Positions 10,301 through 17,621 of a DNA stretch of 47,586 nucleotides are shown here, in pieces. The notes under the pieces were generated by a model. That model searched no databases, was not told where the DNA came from, and saw only the letters and a list, made by a program, of their open reading frames with translations. Source of the stretch: Prochlorococcus sp. AG-459-D04 (GTDB taxonomy: Bacteria > Cyanobacteriota > Cyanobacteriia > PCC-6307 > Cyanobiaceae); assembly GCA_003212035.1 (NCBI GenBank), contig QCRA01000007.1:1-47586 (forward strand), in the 5' to 3' direction. Both the position numbers and the translations under genes were made by a program. Position 1 is the stretch's first letter. Each line of letters begins with the position of its first letter.

Positions 10301-10918
10301 AAATGGTTAGATACAATTATAGAAAAGAAACTTATCTCACCAAAAGCAGTTTATGGATATTTCAGATGCGGGAGAAAAGATAATAGTATTTTCTTATTTG
10401 ATGATAAATCATTAAATAAAATTTCACAATTTAATTTTCCAAGACAAAAATCTGGGAATAATTTATGCATAGCTGATTTCTATTGTGATTTAAAAAATGA
10501 TAAACCTATAGATATATTTCCTATGCAGGCAGTAACGATGGGGGATATTGCTAGTGAATATTCTCAAAAATTATTTAAAGAAGATAGATATAGCGATTAT
10601 TTATTATTCCATGGACTTACAGTGCAATTAGCAGAAGCTCTAGCTGAGTATGTTCATGCATTAATTCGTATTGAATGTGGTTATAGGACTGAAGAACCAG
10701 ACAAAAATAGAGAAATACTAGCTCAAAAATATAGAGGAGCTAGATATTCTTTTGGTTATCCTGCATGTCCAAAAGTATCTGATTCAAACATACAATTAAC
10801 ATTGTTGGATGCAAAAAGAATAAACTTGACCATGGATAAATCTGAACAACTTCATCCAGAACAAAGTACTACAGCTATCATTTCACTACACTCAAAAGCT
10901 AAATATTTCAGTGCTTAA
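7352..10918 (+). CDS. metH: Cobalamin-dependent methionine synthase
   Basis: MetH transfers a methyl group from methyltetrahydrofolate to homocysteine through methylcobalamin. All four modules are visible in the 1188 residues. The homocysteine-binding zinc domain has GLNCATGP near 224 and GGCCGTTPEH near 291. The pterin-binding domain has VGERLNASGSKK near 350 and MIDSTDAD near 422. The B12 domain has the cobalt-ligating GDVHDIGKNLV loop near 745. The AdoMet reactivation domain has QLAEALAEYVHALIRIECGY near 1090 and FGYPACP near 1133. It follows ilvE by 18 bp. Together with cobN and cobU it shows a B12-dependent methionine route; no MetE is in the window. Confidence 0.97.
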   Translation: MECFRNYLNRDEKPLIIFDGGTGTSFQNLNLTADDFGGKELEGCNENLVLSSPKVVEKVHNSFLEAGCHVIETNTFGASSIVLDEYDIADKAYEINKNAALIAKNSAAKYASVDKPRFVAGSIGPTTKLPTLGHIDFDELKQSYKEQIYGLTDGGVDLLLIETCQDVLQIKSALLASKEVLDSKNIDIPIMVSITMETTGTMLVGSDIASALTILEPFNIDILGLNCATGPEQMKEHIKYLSENSPFAISCIPNAGLPENIGGVAHYRLKPIELKMQLMNFIYDFNVQLIGGCCGTTPEHIKYLSSIIDEIIYNERSNKNCNNNLSGYIPSASSIYNSVPYKQDKSILIVGERLNASGSKKVRELLNNDDWDGLVSIAKQQQKENAHVLDVNVDYVGRDGVKDMKEITSRLVTNINLPLMIDSTDADKMESGLKSAGGKCIINSTNYEDGNERFDQVLNLALGYGSGLVVGTIDEDGMARNADKKYNIVKRAINRTRESGLSDYELFFDPLALPISTGIEEDRLNAKETIKAISKIRENFPDIHIILGISNISFGLSPLSRINLNSIFLDECIKAGLDSAIIAPNKILPLSKISEETKKLCLDLIYDKREFEDDICIYDPLVELTKAFQDISIKDFKKASSENKNLTLEESLKNHIIDGEKIGLEDQLNKALKKYKPLEIINTFLLDGMKVVGDLFGSGQMQLPFVLQSAETMKFAVSILEPYMETVDENISNGKLLIATVKGDVHDIGKNLVDIILTNNGYDVINLGIKQDVSAIIDAQKKHNADCIAMSGLLVKSTAFMKDNLEAFNNEDISVPVILGGAALTPKFVNEDCSKIYNGKILYGKDAFTDLKFMNEYMDNKKKGNWSNTEGFINNEGININLASSKSNSQAVKKSISIDIETSKLNLKENFTRSKFINEEEPIQAPFLGTKVLNDVDIDLNKLIFYLDTKALFSGQWQIKKGKNQSVDEYNNYLDSYANPMLDKWLDTIIEKKLISPKAVYGYFRCGRKDNSIFLFDDKSLNKISQFNFPRQKSGNNLCIADFYCDLKNDKPIDIFPMQAVTMGDIASEYSQKLFKEDRYSDYLLFHGLTVQLAEALAEYVHALIRIECGYRTEEPDKNREILAQKYRGARYSFGYPACPKVSDSNIQLTLLDAKRINLTMDKSEQLHPEQSTTAIISLHSKAKYFSA

Positions 10919-10927
10919 GCTAAATCG

Positions 10928-11146
10928 TTAGTTGTTTTCTAAATATTCAATAATTTCTTGCTGTAGTTCATCCATGGTTTCATTATCACCCAAATCAAGT
11001 CCCTCACCCGCCGCATCCTGTGTTAACTCAAGATAATAAGAAGCACCATCACTAGATAAAAATTCTAATGCGGAAGTTTCATCACTATCTTTAAAAGCTT
11101 CATAAAGAGCTTTAAATGCTATGTTTTCAGTAAAGTCCCAATCCAT
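10928..11146 (-). CDS. Small acidic hypothetical protein (72 aa)
   Basis: I do not recognise this 72-residue protein by name. It begins MDWDFTENIAFKALYEAF and is strongly acidic, with a low-charge middle (SSDGASYYLELTQDAAGEG) and an acidic helical tail. It has no signal peptide and no membrane segment. The composition is less AT-driven than that of shadow frames and the frame ends 10 bp from the metH stop, so it is most likely a real soluble protein convergent with metH. It is divergent from the DUF2237 gene across 99 bp, where an AAGGAGGTAATAA stretch on the minus strand, 22-34 bases before its ATG, is purine-rich. Function unknown. Confidence 0.7.
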   Translation of the reverse strand: MDWDFTENIAFKALYEAFKDSDETSALEFLSSDGASYYLELTQDAAGEGLDLGDNETMDELQQEIIEYLENN

Positions 11147-11245
11147 AATGAAAAAAACCTTATTAGAATTATTACCTCCTTACCCCCCATACTCGTCAAC
11201 CTTTTTTAAAGAAATGTTGGTGTTTTATTATTATTAAAAAAATCT

Positions 11246-11629
11246 ATGACCATAAATAATCAAGATCAGTTAAATGTTCTAGGAGAAAAAATTGAGATTT
11301 GTAGTTGCGCACCTATGACTGGATGGTTCAGAGATGGATTTTGCAACTATGACAAAAATGATGGAGGGAATCATTCCATTTGTTGTGTAATGGATGATAA
11401 TTTCCTGAAATATAGTAAATCACAAGGTAATGATTTAATAACTCCCATGCCCGTTTATTCCTTCCCAGGACTAAAGGATGGCGATCATTGGTGTATTTGT
11501 CTTAATAGGTGGAAGCAAGCATTATTAGATGGTCTTGCACCAAAAGTCATATTAGAATCAACAAATATTGTAGTCTTAGAATCAGTACCTCTGGAAAAAT
11601 TGAAAGAATATCAATTTAATAAAAAATAA
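11246..11629 (+). CDS. DUF2237 family protein
   Basis: This 127-residue protein fits the DUF2237 family. The landmarks are APMTGWFRDGFC near residue 22, HSICCVMDDNFLKYSKSQGNDL near 42, YSFPGLKDGDHWCICLNRW near 70 and a C-terminal APKVILESTN near 98. Several conserved Cys (in CSC, GFC, ICC, WCIC) suggest metal binding or redox chemistry, but no function is established. It has no signal peptide. It is followed after 48 bp by the Ap4A phosphorylase gene on the same strand, across an oligo-T tract that could be a weak terminator, so they may not share a transcript. Confidence 0.8.
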   Translation: MTINNQDQLNVLGEKIEICSCAPMTGWFRDGFCNYDKNDGGNHSICCVMDDNFLKYSKSQGNDLITPMPVYSFPGLKDGDHWCICLNRWKQALLDGLAPKVILESTNIVVLESVPLEKLKEYQFNKK

Positions 11630-11677
11630 TTACAAGTTAATTTTTTTTTTTAAAATGATTATGAAAATTTTTTTTAA

Positions 11678-12508
11678 ATGAGTTTAGAAATATATTGGAA
11701 AAAAGCACTAGAGCAAACTCGATTATCAATTGATGATGAATCATTATATCCTCTCAAAACTGACATTATTACAAGAGATTTGTATGAAAAAGACGACTTC
11801 ATAATTCGAAAACTCGATACTTCTAAATTTAATAAAAAAAAAATTTATGGTCCTAAGGAAAATCCATTTTGTCCTTGGGAAAAGATACTAGAAATTGATA
11901 AAGTTGGTGATAATCATCAACTGATATTAAATAAGTACCCTGTACAAAAAGGTCATATTTTACTGATTACAAATGAATGGAAACCTCAAAATGGATGGTT
12001 AGATATAAAAGATTGGAGAGCGATCCAACAAGTTAACAAAGATACAAGTGGATTATGGTTTTTTAACAGTTCTCCAATTGCGGGTGCAAGTCAACCTCAC
12101 AGGCATTTTCAACTTCTGCGTAGATCAAAAGGTGAGATATCATGCCCTAGAGAAAAGTGGTTTTTAGAAATGAACTCATATCATGATCTAAATAGTAAGC
12201 TTAAAAAAAATATAATTGTATCGAAATTTAATTTTTTAGAAAATTCATCATCTCTTTTTGATTTTTATTTAGAATTATGCAAAAAATTAGGACTTGGGAA
12301 CCCTACTAGTGATAAGAAACCTATTTATCCCTACAATATTTTATTAACTAATAAATGGATAGCTATTATAAAGAGAAAAAATGATCATATTCATGGTTTC
12401 AGTATTAACGGTTTAGGATTTGCAGGATATTTATTAGTAACTGAAAAATCAGATATTAATTATTTAAAGAAATTTGGCCCTGAAAAACTTTTAGAAAGTT
12501 TTGTTTGA
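11678..12508 (+). CDS. apa: Diadenosine tetraphosphate phosphorylase (ATP adenylyltransferase)
   Basis: This 276-residue protein belongs to the Ap4A phosphorylase II branch of the HIT/GalT superfamily, which splits Ap4A with phosphate to ATP and ADP. The N-terminal domain holds GPKENPFCPWEK near residue 59 and LILNKYPVQKGHILLIT near 80, the latter typical of the family. The catalytic histidine motif is SQPHRHFQLLRR near residue 145. The C-terminal domain has PYNILLTNKW near 219 and the end of an ATP adenylyltransferase fold (SINGLGFAGYLL). The start is a plain ATG. It lies tail to tail with a small minus-strand ORF four bases downstream. Confidence 0.87.
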   Translation: MSLEIYWKKALEQTRLSIDDESLYPLKTDIITRDLYEKDDFIIRKLDTSKFNKKKIYGPKENPFCPWEKILEIDKVGDNHQLILNKYPVQKGHILLITNEWKPQNGWLDIKDWRAIQQVNKDTSGLWFFNSSPIAGASQPHRHFQLLRRSKGEISCPREKWFLEMNSYHDLNSKLKKNIIVSKFNFLENSSSLFDFYLELCKKLGLGNPTSDKKPIYPYNILLTNKWIAIIKRKNDHIHGFSINGLGFAGYLLVTEKSDINYLKKFGPEKLLESFV

Positions 12509-12511
12509 ATA

Positions 12512-12691
12512 CTAATTAGTTACTTCAACTTCTTTATCCCTGCTTATTTGGCTTTCGAGAACTTCTATAGATGCTGTCACAGAAGCGATTTTACGTTCAA
12601 GTGAATCTTTAATATAATTAAGCATTTCTAATTTCTTATGTTGATAAAAACTCTTTTTTTCTTTAGATGATTTGAAATAACAATTAAACAT
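12512..12691 (-). CDS. Small coiled-coil hypothetical protein (59 aa)
   Basis: I chose the internal ATG (protein begins MFNCYFKSSKEKK) over the upstream one at 12721, because the extra ten residues (MYLFIIKIKK) look like translated AT-rich leader. The protein is basic at first. It then forms a predicted amphipathic helix with heptad-like leucine/isoleucine spacing (LNYIKDSLERKIASVTASIEVL), suggesting a coiled coil. No signal peptide or membrane segment, and no family recognised. The gene converges on apa. Confidence 0.55.
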   Translation of the reverse strand: MFNCYFKSSKEKKSFYQHKKLEMLNYIKDSLERKIASVTASIEVLESQISRDKEVEVTN

Positions 12692-12836
12692 TTTTTTTAT
12701 TTTTATTATAAAAAGATACATAATTGACTTGTGACATAAAAATAAATTGGTTTTAATTTAAATACAATATTCCGTATGGACTTTCGATTTTTTTTGAATA
12801 AAATTAGATAAATTCCATACTATTAAAAAAATATTA

Positions 12837-13847
12837 TTGAATATTCCTGAAAATTCAAATACAAAAAGAATTTCAATTGATTTACCTGAGGAACTAATTT
12901 CCAGGTTTGATCAATTACGAAAAGAGTGGGGATTCAGAGCAAGAGGACCTGTAATAGAAAAGATACTTAAAGAACTTCTTCAAGAAGATGATTTATTACC
13001 TAAGAATCAACAGCAAGAAATAGACTTTAACGAGAATAATAATAATAAAAAATTAAATATTGACGAAGATACTGCATTGGTATTAATTAAATCAGACGTA
13101 AAAAAAGAAGTTAATGAGATATCCTTGAATACAAGATTTACAAATAATAATCAAGATAAAGAAAAGGCCAACTCAAACATAAGCCTTCCAAATTTTGTTG
13201 AAAACAAAGTACAGAATCTAAGAAGAAGTATTAATAGTGAAAAATTAAAGGAGAATATTAATGATATTCAAATTAATACAATTAAAGAAACTGAGTTAAT
13301 AAAATGTCGAATTGAGTTAATTAGTCATTGGAAAACCTTATATGGATCAGTTCCTAATGATCATGTAGTAGAAGCTTCGATGGATTGGTTTGGAAGGGAT
13401 ATATGGCCAAATCTTGATGGAACTGAAAATCTACCCTTTACGTGGAGTGCAGCCAATAAATTAATGTCTGATTTATGCCCATTTTGGATAAAGAAAAATC
13501 CATCCCTTGAAATTGTCTTATTAATGATTGGAGTTTTAGAAGACCCTTTTGCTACATCTGATCTGATTAATAGGATACCAACTCTTATGAGAAGGTTTGT
13601 AAGTAGATTCAAGCGAAATAACAGATCAAATTCATTTGAAACTCTTGACTCAACAATGACAGTACATGGAGCACTTAAATTATTAAATTTATCAACATCG
13701 GCAGGATCAGCTCACACTTTCCGTAAAATTAGGGAGTCCTATAAATCAATAGCCCTAGAGACGCATCCAGATGCTGGAGGATCAACAGATCAAATGAGAA
13801 AATTAAATGAAGCGTATCAATTACTTAAAAATCTATATAGAAACTAG
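12837..13847 (+). CDS. Ribbon-helix-helix / J-domain fusion protein
   Basis: This 336-residue protein starts at TTG 12837; no in-frame ATG would keep the N-terminal domain. Residues about 8-50 (TKRISIDLPEELISRFDQLR... then a helix PVIEKILKELLQED) match a ribbon-helix-helix DNA-binding fold. A low-complexity Asn/Glu/Lys linker runs to about 150. An unassigned conserved-looking middle region (HWKTLYGSVPNDHVVEASMD, FTWSAANKLMSDLCPFW) follows. The C-terminal 65 residues form a J domain with HPD at 310-312 (ALETHPDAGG) and a following KLNEAYQLLKNLY helix. J domains stimulate Hsp70 ATPase; RHH domains bind DNA as dimers. The combination would tie a chaperone to a DNA site. A three-copy repeat array starts right after the stop codon. 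Confidence 0.78.
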   Translation: MNIPENSNTKRISIDLPEELISRFDQLRKEWGFRARGPVIEKILKELLQEDDLLPKNQQQEIDFNENNNNKKLNIDEDTALVLIKSDVKKEVNEISLNTRFTNNNQDKEKANSNISLPNFVENKVQNLRRSINSEKLKENINDIQINTIKETELIKCRIELISHWKTLYGSVPNDHVVEASMDWFGRDIWPNLDGTENLPFTWSAANKLMSDLCPFWIKKNPSLEIVLLMIGVLEDPFATSDLINRIPTLMRRFVSRFKRNNRSNSFETLDSTMTVHGALKLLNLSTSAGSAHTFRKIRESYKSIALETHPDAGGSTDQMRKLNEAYQLLKNLYRN

Positions 13848-13854
13848 TATATTT

Positions 13855-13906
13855 ATTCTTATATAAGACCAATAGTAAGTCTACTCAATAGTCTCATATT
13901 AGATTA
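13855..13906 (+). repeat. Phased 52-bp repeat, copy 1
   Basis: This copy starts 8 bp after the RHH/J gene stop. It holds the 12-bp perfect palindrome TCTTATATAAGA (13857-13868). Four AG(A/T)YY-type half-sites then start at 13866, 13878, 13890 and 13901 (AGACC, AGTCT, AGTCT, AGATT), spaced 12, 12 and 11 bp. Copies 2 and 3 keep the same spacing exactly. The helical phasing resembles a protein-binding array more than a terminator. Confidence 0.75.
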
Positions 13907-14014
13907 CTGCAAAGCCCAAAGTTACTAACCTTGATTAATCATTTATTTATCATTTAAATTTAAGCAAACAATCATTATTTATAAATGGAAATTAAAAAAT
14001 CTCTTTGTATAGTC

Positions 14015-14066
14015 TATCTTATATAAGACTTAATATTAGTCTATTATATAGTCTCAGAATAGATTA
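14015..14066 (+). repeat. Phased 52-bp repeat, copy 2
   Basis: This is the second copy in the same orientation, starting 160 bp after copy 1. The palindrome TCTTATATAAGA is identical (14017-14028). The half-sites AGACT, AGTCT, AGTCT and AGATT have the same 12/12/11 spacing. An additional AGTCTA lies just upstream at 14011, so this copy may hold five half-sites. Confidence 0.75.
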
Positions 14067-14241
14067 GTTAGAAAATGAAATTTATCAATCTGTATAAATA
14101 ATACTCAAACTGCTTAATGGCTGAGAAAATAAAAAATTATATAATCAATGGTGTCCTATGTATGTCCATGAAATTAATAATGGTTTAAAAGTATTGCTAT
14201 TAAAGACTTGATTCTCTGATCGTACTGCCTTAAAGACAGTA

Positions 14242-14502
14242 CTACTTAGATTGAAGCTTTTCAATGGCAGTTTGTTTATCAATACTAGGGACATCACTTA
14301 ATCCGTTAGCGTCAAACCAAGGGGCGCTAGCCCAATCAAATCCTTCGCCAAAAGTATTATCTGGCGCAGTTATATACCAATGACAAGAAGCATCTGGTAT
14401 ATCAACAGCACATTTTGACCAATCATCTGACCACTGAGGAACCTGAACCCACAACACCGAAGATAGAAGTAGAGATAGTAAATTAATCATGAACTTAATC
14501 AT
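14242..14502 (-). CDS. Small exported hypothetical protein (86 aa)
   Basis: The protein opens with a typical signal peptide: basic start, then a hydrophobic core (INLLSLLLSSVLWVQV). A mature part rich in Trp and Asp follows (QWSDDWSKCAVDIPDASCHW). Two Cys spaced 11 residues apart could form a disulfide in the periplasm or thylakoid lumen. The C-terminus is a short charged helix (SIDKQTAIEKLQSK). I do not recognise the family. The two closest ATGs (MIKFMINLL) give equivalent products. The gene lies between copies 2 and 3 of the phased repeat, with copy 3 starting 33 bp upstream of its start codon, in the position of a promoter or operator. Confidence 0.72.
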   Translation of the reverse strand: MIKFMINLLSLLLSSVLWVQVPQWSDDWSKCAVDIPDASCHWYITAPDNTFGEGFDWASAPWFDANGLSDVPSIDKQTAIEKLQSK

Positions 14503-14534
14503 ACAACATTAATTAGTTTTATAGGATTATTATT

Positions 14535-14586
14535 TATCTTATATAAGATTTATATTTAGACTACTTTATAGTCTTATATGAGACTT
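14535..14586 (+). repeat. Phased 52-bp repeat, copy 3
   Basis: This third copy again holds TCTTATATAAGA (14537-14548) and half-sites AGATT, AGACT, AGTCT, AGACT with 12/12/11 spacing. Its last part, AGTCTTATATGAGACT, is itself an imperfect palindrome. It lies between the starts of the exported-protein gene and the end of pheT, so it probably overlaps the promoter of the exported protein. Confidence 0.75.
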
Positions 14587-14595
14587 GCAATACAA

Positions 14596-17040
14596 TTAAT
14601 TTCTTAATTTAGTATTAAAACATTTTTCAACATTAGAAATGATATTTGAATGTATTGATGTAATGTCCGAGTCCAGTAATGTTTTATCTTTATCTCTATA
14701 AGATAATCTAAATGTATAACTTATATGATCATCTCCAAATTTAGTATCTTCAAAAACATCAAGTAAATTTACATCCTCTAAGAGATTTTTTCCTGTTTTT
14801 CTTATCTGTGATGTTATTTCGCTAATTAGAAATTTTTTACTGAAAACAAAATTTATATCCCTTTCCATTTTCGGAACAATTGGATATTGCTGATATATTG
14901 GAATCCATTTATTTTTTCTTGTACTAGCTCCCAAGAGGTTAGAAACATTTATGTTAAATAAATAAACTTTTTTTAATGACTTCTTTTCTAGTATTAGTTT
15001 GGGATGTATTTCACCAAAATAACCTGCATCTTTCCCTTCAATAACTAATTTCGCTGTTCTTCCTGGATGAAGAAAATCAATTGAATCATTAGGTTTATCC
15101 TCAATCTTTATGTTCAATGATGATAAAGCCTCCTTTAACTTTCCTCTGGCCTGGTAATAATTAAGATCATTATCCTTTCCCGAATTTATCCATTTTCCAA
15201 ATTTTTTATTTCCATAAATCACACCATGCAGAACTTCTTCCTGAATGAACTCAGTATTCTTTTGAAAAACATTTCCAATTTCAAATATATAACAACTTGC
15301 TTGTCCAGCTTTTATATTCCGGTTCACTATCTCCAAATGTTCTTTCCAGATATTATTTCTAAGACAGCTTGTTTCTAATAACAAAGGATTAGAAATCCTT
15401 ATAAGTTTTTCATTATCTTCAGGAACAAGAGAGTAGCTTAGTACTTCGTTAAATCCATTTTCTATAAAACCACTTTTTACTTTTCTCAATGCTAACTGTT
15501 CTGATGATAATTTTCCAGGCTTAATTGGATTAGGAAGTTTTAAGTCAAATTTGTCATACCCTATTAATCTTGCTATTTCTTCAATTAAATCTATTTCTCT
15601 TATTAAATCATGTGATCTATTAGGAATTACTGCTACATCCCAGCCATATTCTTTATTCTTTAAAGTACAACCTATGAGTTTTAATTTATCAACTATTTCA
15701 TTATCAGATAAATTTCTTTTTTCAAATTGATCGTTAATTATTAATGGACCAAGAATTTTATATATTCGATTTCTCCTTAGTTTAATAAATATATCCTCAT
15801 TACTTATTAAATTGGAAGTATTGATTATTGGTGAATTAATTGAAAAATATTCTTCTAATAGATTAATTGCCCTTGTTACTGCACTTATTGTATTTTTTGA
15901 TGAAATTCCCTTTTCATACCTGCTGCTAGATTCTGTTCTTATGCCAACAGCCTTTGAAGATTTTCTTATAGTAACTGGATTAAAAACAGCGCCTTCAAGG
16001 TAAATAGTTGAGGTAGTATTAGTTACAGAAGTCTCTAAACCACCTATCACCCCAGCAATAGCTACAGGTTTATCACAACAGGTAATTACTGTGATATTGT
16101 CATTTAAGTCATATTCTTTACCATCTAAGCAAATAAGGCTTTCGTTATCCTTGCCTTTTCTTACAGAGAAATCTTCAGGAGAAACTTCCTTACCAATTAA
16201 ATTTGATAATTTATCCTTATCAAAGGCATGCAAAGGTTGACCTTGTTCAAGAAGAATATAATTTGTCAAATCAACTAGAAGATTAATCGATTTTATACCT
16301 GATTTTTCTATACGGTCTTTAAGCCAATTTGGCGATAATTTCTCTCCATTTACTCCATCAATGCAACTTATTGTATAAATGCAATTAGATTCTATAGCCT
16401 CTGGACAAAGTTTAATTCCCTTAAGCAAATGAATATTGTATTTATTGTTTAATTCTGGAAAATTTAAGGTGGATTCTAAAAGGGCAGAAATTTCACGGGC
16501 TATACCTATAACAGACATTCCGTCAGGTCTATTAGCTGTAATGGCTAAATCATATATAAAATCATTTAATTGAAGCAAGTTAGACCCTGGAGTGCCCAAT
16601 TCATGTTTTAAGGCTAATTCCTCATCAATGATCTCTATCCCTTCGCTAGAGTCCTCTAAACCCAGTTCCTGCAGTGAACATATCATTCCTTCACTCATTA
16701 CACCTCTAATATCACTTCTTTTAATAGTTAAATCAACTGCATTTAATTTCGCGCCGATAGTAGCAACATAAACATAAATATTCGGTTTGATATTGGGTGC
16801 GCCACAGATAATTTGTAAATTCTTTGAATTACCAATATCCACTTGGCAAATTGAAAGTTTGTCAGATCCTTCGTGTTTTAATACAGATAACACCTTACCT
16901 AAAACAACACCATTTACATTTTTTGAACAATCTTCTAATGATTCAACCTCAAATCCACCAATAGACAATTTCTCAGAGAGATCTTCAGGAGTAGAAGTAA
17001 TTTCTACTAAATTTTTCAACCAATTTTGAGAAACTTTCAT
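14596..17040 (-). CDS. pheT: Phenylalanyl-tRNA synthetase beta subunit
   Basis: The 814-residue beta chain of the alpha2-beta2 PheRS has full family length. It contains an N-terminal EMAP-II-like tRNA-binding domain (GVVLGKVLSVLKHEGSDKL near residue 44; ICGAPNI near 78). The B3/B4 editing region follows (NRPDGMSVIGIAREISALL near 169). The B5 domain and synthetase-like core come next (TESSSRYEKGISS near 368; IEEIARLIGYDKFDL near 478). The C-terminal ferredoxin-fold anticodon-binding domain (YPIVPKMERDINFVF near 718; LLDVFEDTKFGDDHISYTFRL near 760) closes the protein. The alpha subunit (pheS) is not in this window. It is divergent from rpmG across about 100 bp. Confidence 0.96.
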   Translation of the reverse strand: MKVSQNWLKNLVEITSTPEDLSEKLSIGGFEVESLEDCSKNVNGVVLGKVLSVLKHEGSDKLSICQVDIGNSKNLQIICGAPNIKPNIYVYVATIGAKLNAVDLTIKRSDIRGVMSEGMICSLQELGLEDSSEGIEIIDEELALKHELGTPGSNLLQLNDFIYDLAITANRPDGMSVIGIAREISALLESTLNFPELNNKYNIHLLKGIKLCPEAIESNCIYTISCIDGVNGEKLSPNWLKDRIEKSGIKSINLLVDLTNYILLEQGQPLHAFDKDKLSNLIGKEVSPEDFSVRKGKDNESLICLDGKEYDLNDNITVITCCDKPVAIAGVIGGLETSVTNTTSTIYLEGAVFNPVTIRKSSKAVGIRTESSSRYEKGISSKNTISAVTRAINLLEEYFSINSPIINTSNLISNEDIFIKLRRNRIYKILGPLIINDQFEKRNLSDNEIVDKLKLIGCTLKNKEYGWDVAVIPNRSHDLIREIDLIEEIARLIGYDKFDLKLPNPIKPGKLSSEQLALRKVKSGFIENGFNEVLSYSLVPEDNEKLIRISNPLLLETSCLRNNIWKEHLEIVNRNIKAGQASCYIFEIGNVFQKNTEFIQEEVLHGVIYGNKKFGKWINSGKDNDLNYYQARGKLKEALSSLNIKIEDKPNDSIDFLHPGRTAKLVIEGKDAGYFGEIHPKLILEKKSLKKVYLFNINVSNLLGASTRKNKWIPIYQQYPIVPKMERDINFVFSKKFLISEITSQIRKTGKNLLEDVNLLDVFEDTKFGDDHISYTFRLSYRDKDKTLLDSDITSIHSNIISNVEKCFNTKLRN

Positions 17041-17141
17041 ATATATTTTTTAATCAGTGATCATAAAAGAAATGAGTATATCTTCAAAAAAGTTTGTTGA
17101 AGATGTACAATAGAAAATTATACAATATAGTATTAATTAAA

Positions 17142-17336
17142 ATGGCTAAAAAAGGGACAAGAGTTGTAGTTACCCTGGAATGTACTGAAGCTAGGACAAG
17201 CACAGATCCTAAGAGATCAAATGGTGTCTCAAGATATACTACTGAAAAGAATCGTAGAAATACAACTGAAAGATTAGAACTAAAAAAGTTTAATCCTCAT
17301 TTAAACAGAATGACAATTCACAAAGAAATTAAGTAA
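17142..17336 (+). CDS. rpmG: 50S ribosomal protein L33
   Basis: This is L33 of the large ribosomal subunit, 64 residues from the ATG at 17142 ([18 protein letters not shown]). A longer frame begins at 17094, but the extra 16 residues (starting MLKMYNRK) are not part of L33 and are probably leader. The [20 protein letters not shown] core is diagnostic. The zinc-binding Cys pairs of C+ type L33 are missing (only one Cys, in TLECTE), so this is a zinc-independent C- form. It lies 17 bp ahead of rpsR, a common pairing in cyanobacteria and plastids. Confidence 0.97.
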   Translation: MAKKGTRVVVTLECTEARTSTDPKRSNGVSRYTTEKNRRNTTERLELKKFNPHLNRMTIHKEIK

Positions 17337-17353
17337 TCAAATCAAATTAAATC

Positions 17354-17575
17354 ATGCCTAATTCAATTTTTAAAAAACAATTATCACCTATCAAACCTGG
17401 AGATCCTATTGACTATAAGGATGTAGAACTACTAAAAAAATTCATAACTGAGAGGGGCAAAATCCTACCAAGGAGGATGACAGGTTTAACCTCTAAGCAA
17501 CAAAGAGATCTTACATTAGCTGTAAAGAGAGCCAGAATTGTAGCTCTTTTACCCTTCGTAAATCCTGAAGGATAA
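17354..17575 (+). CDS. rpsR: 30S ribosomal protein S18
   Basis: S18 (73 residues) binds the platform of the small ribosomal subunit next to S6. Visible signature: [19 protein letters not shown] and [20 protein letters not shown], ending [12 protein letters not shown]. It forms an operon with rpmG (17 bp upstream) and probably with the RNB exonuclease (46 bp downstream). The start is a standard ATG. Confidence 0.98.
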   Translation: MPNSIFKKQLSPIKPGDPIDYKDVELLKKFITERGKILPRRMTGLTSKQQRDLTLAVKRARIVALLPFVNPEG

Positions 17576-17621
17576 ATTTCATATTGAATATAGCTGGCAC
17601 TATAATTGATATCTCAAATAT

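Larger units (their letters stand above)
13848..14241. other. 394-bp non-coding stretch containing two array repeats
   Basis: There is no convincing gene between the RHH/J-domain gene and the small exported protein. Copies 1 and 2 of the phased repeat occupy 13855-13906 and 14015-14066. The rest is AT-rich. A 23-codon frame from ATG 14117 is too short and featureless to call. A 6-bp stem (GTACTG...CAGTAC, 14222-14242) sits at the end of the minus-strand gene but lacks a T tract. No tRNA or riboswitch fold was recognised. Confidence 0.6.

Noticed and set aside
14117-14188. 23-codon frame between repeat copies 2 and 3
   Set aside because: Too short, with no motif, and in a stretch where such frames are expected by chance.
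13855-14586. CRISPR-like repeats
   Set aside because: Only three copies, irregular spacing (160 and 520 bp), repeats diverged, a gene lies between two of them, and no cas genes are present.
17094-17141. 16-residue N-terminal extension of L33
   Set aside because: L33 family members start at MAKKGTR; the extension is AT-rich leader translated by chance.
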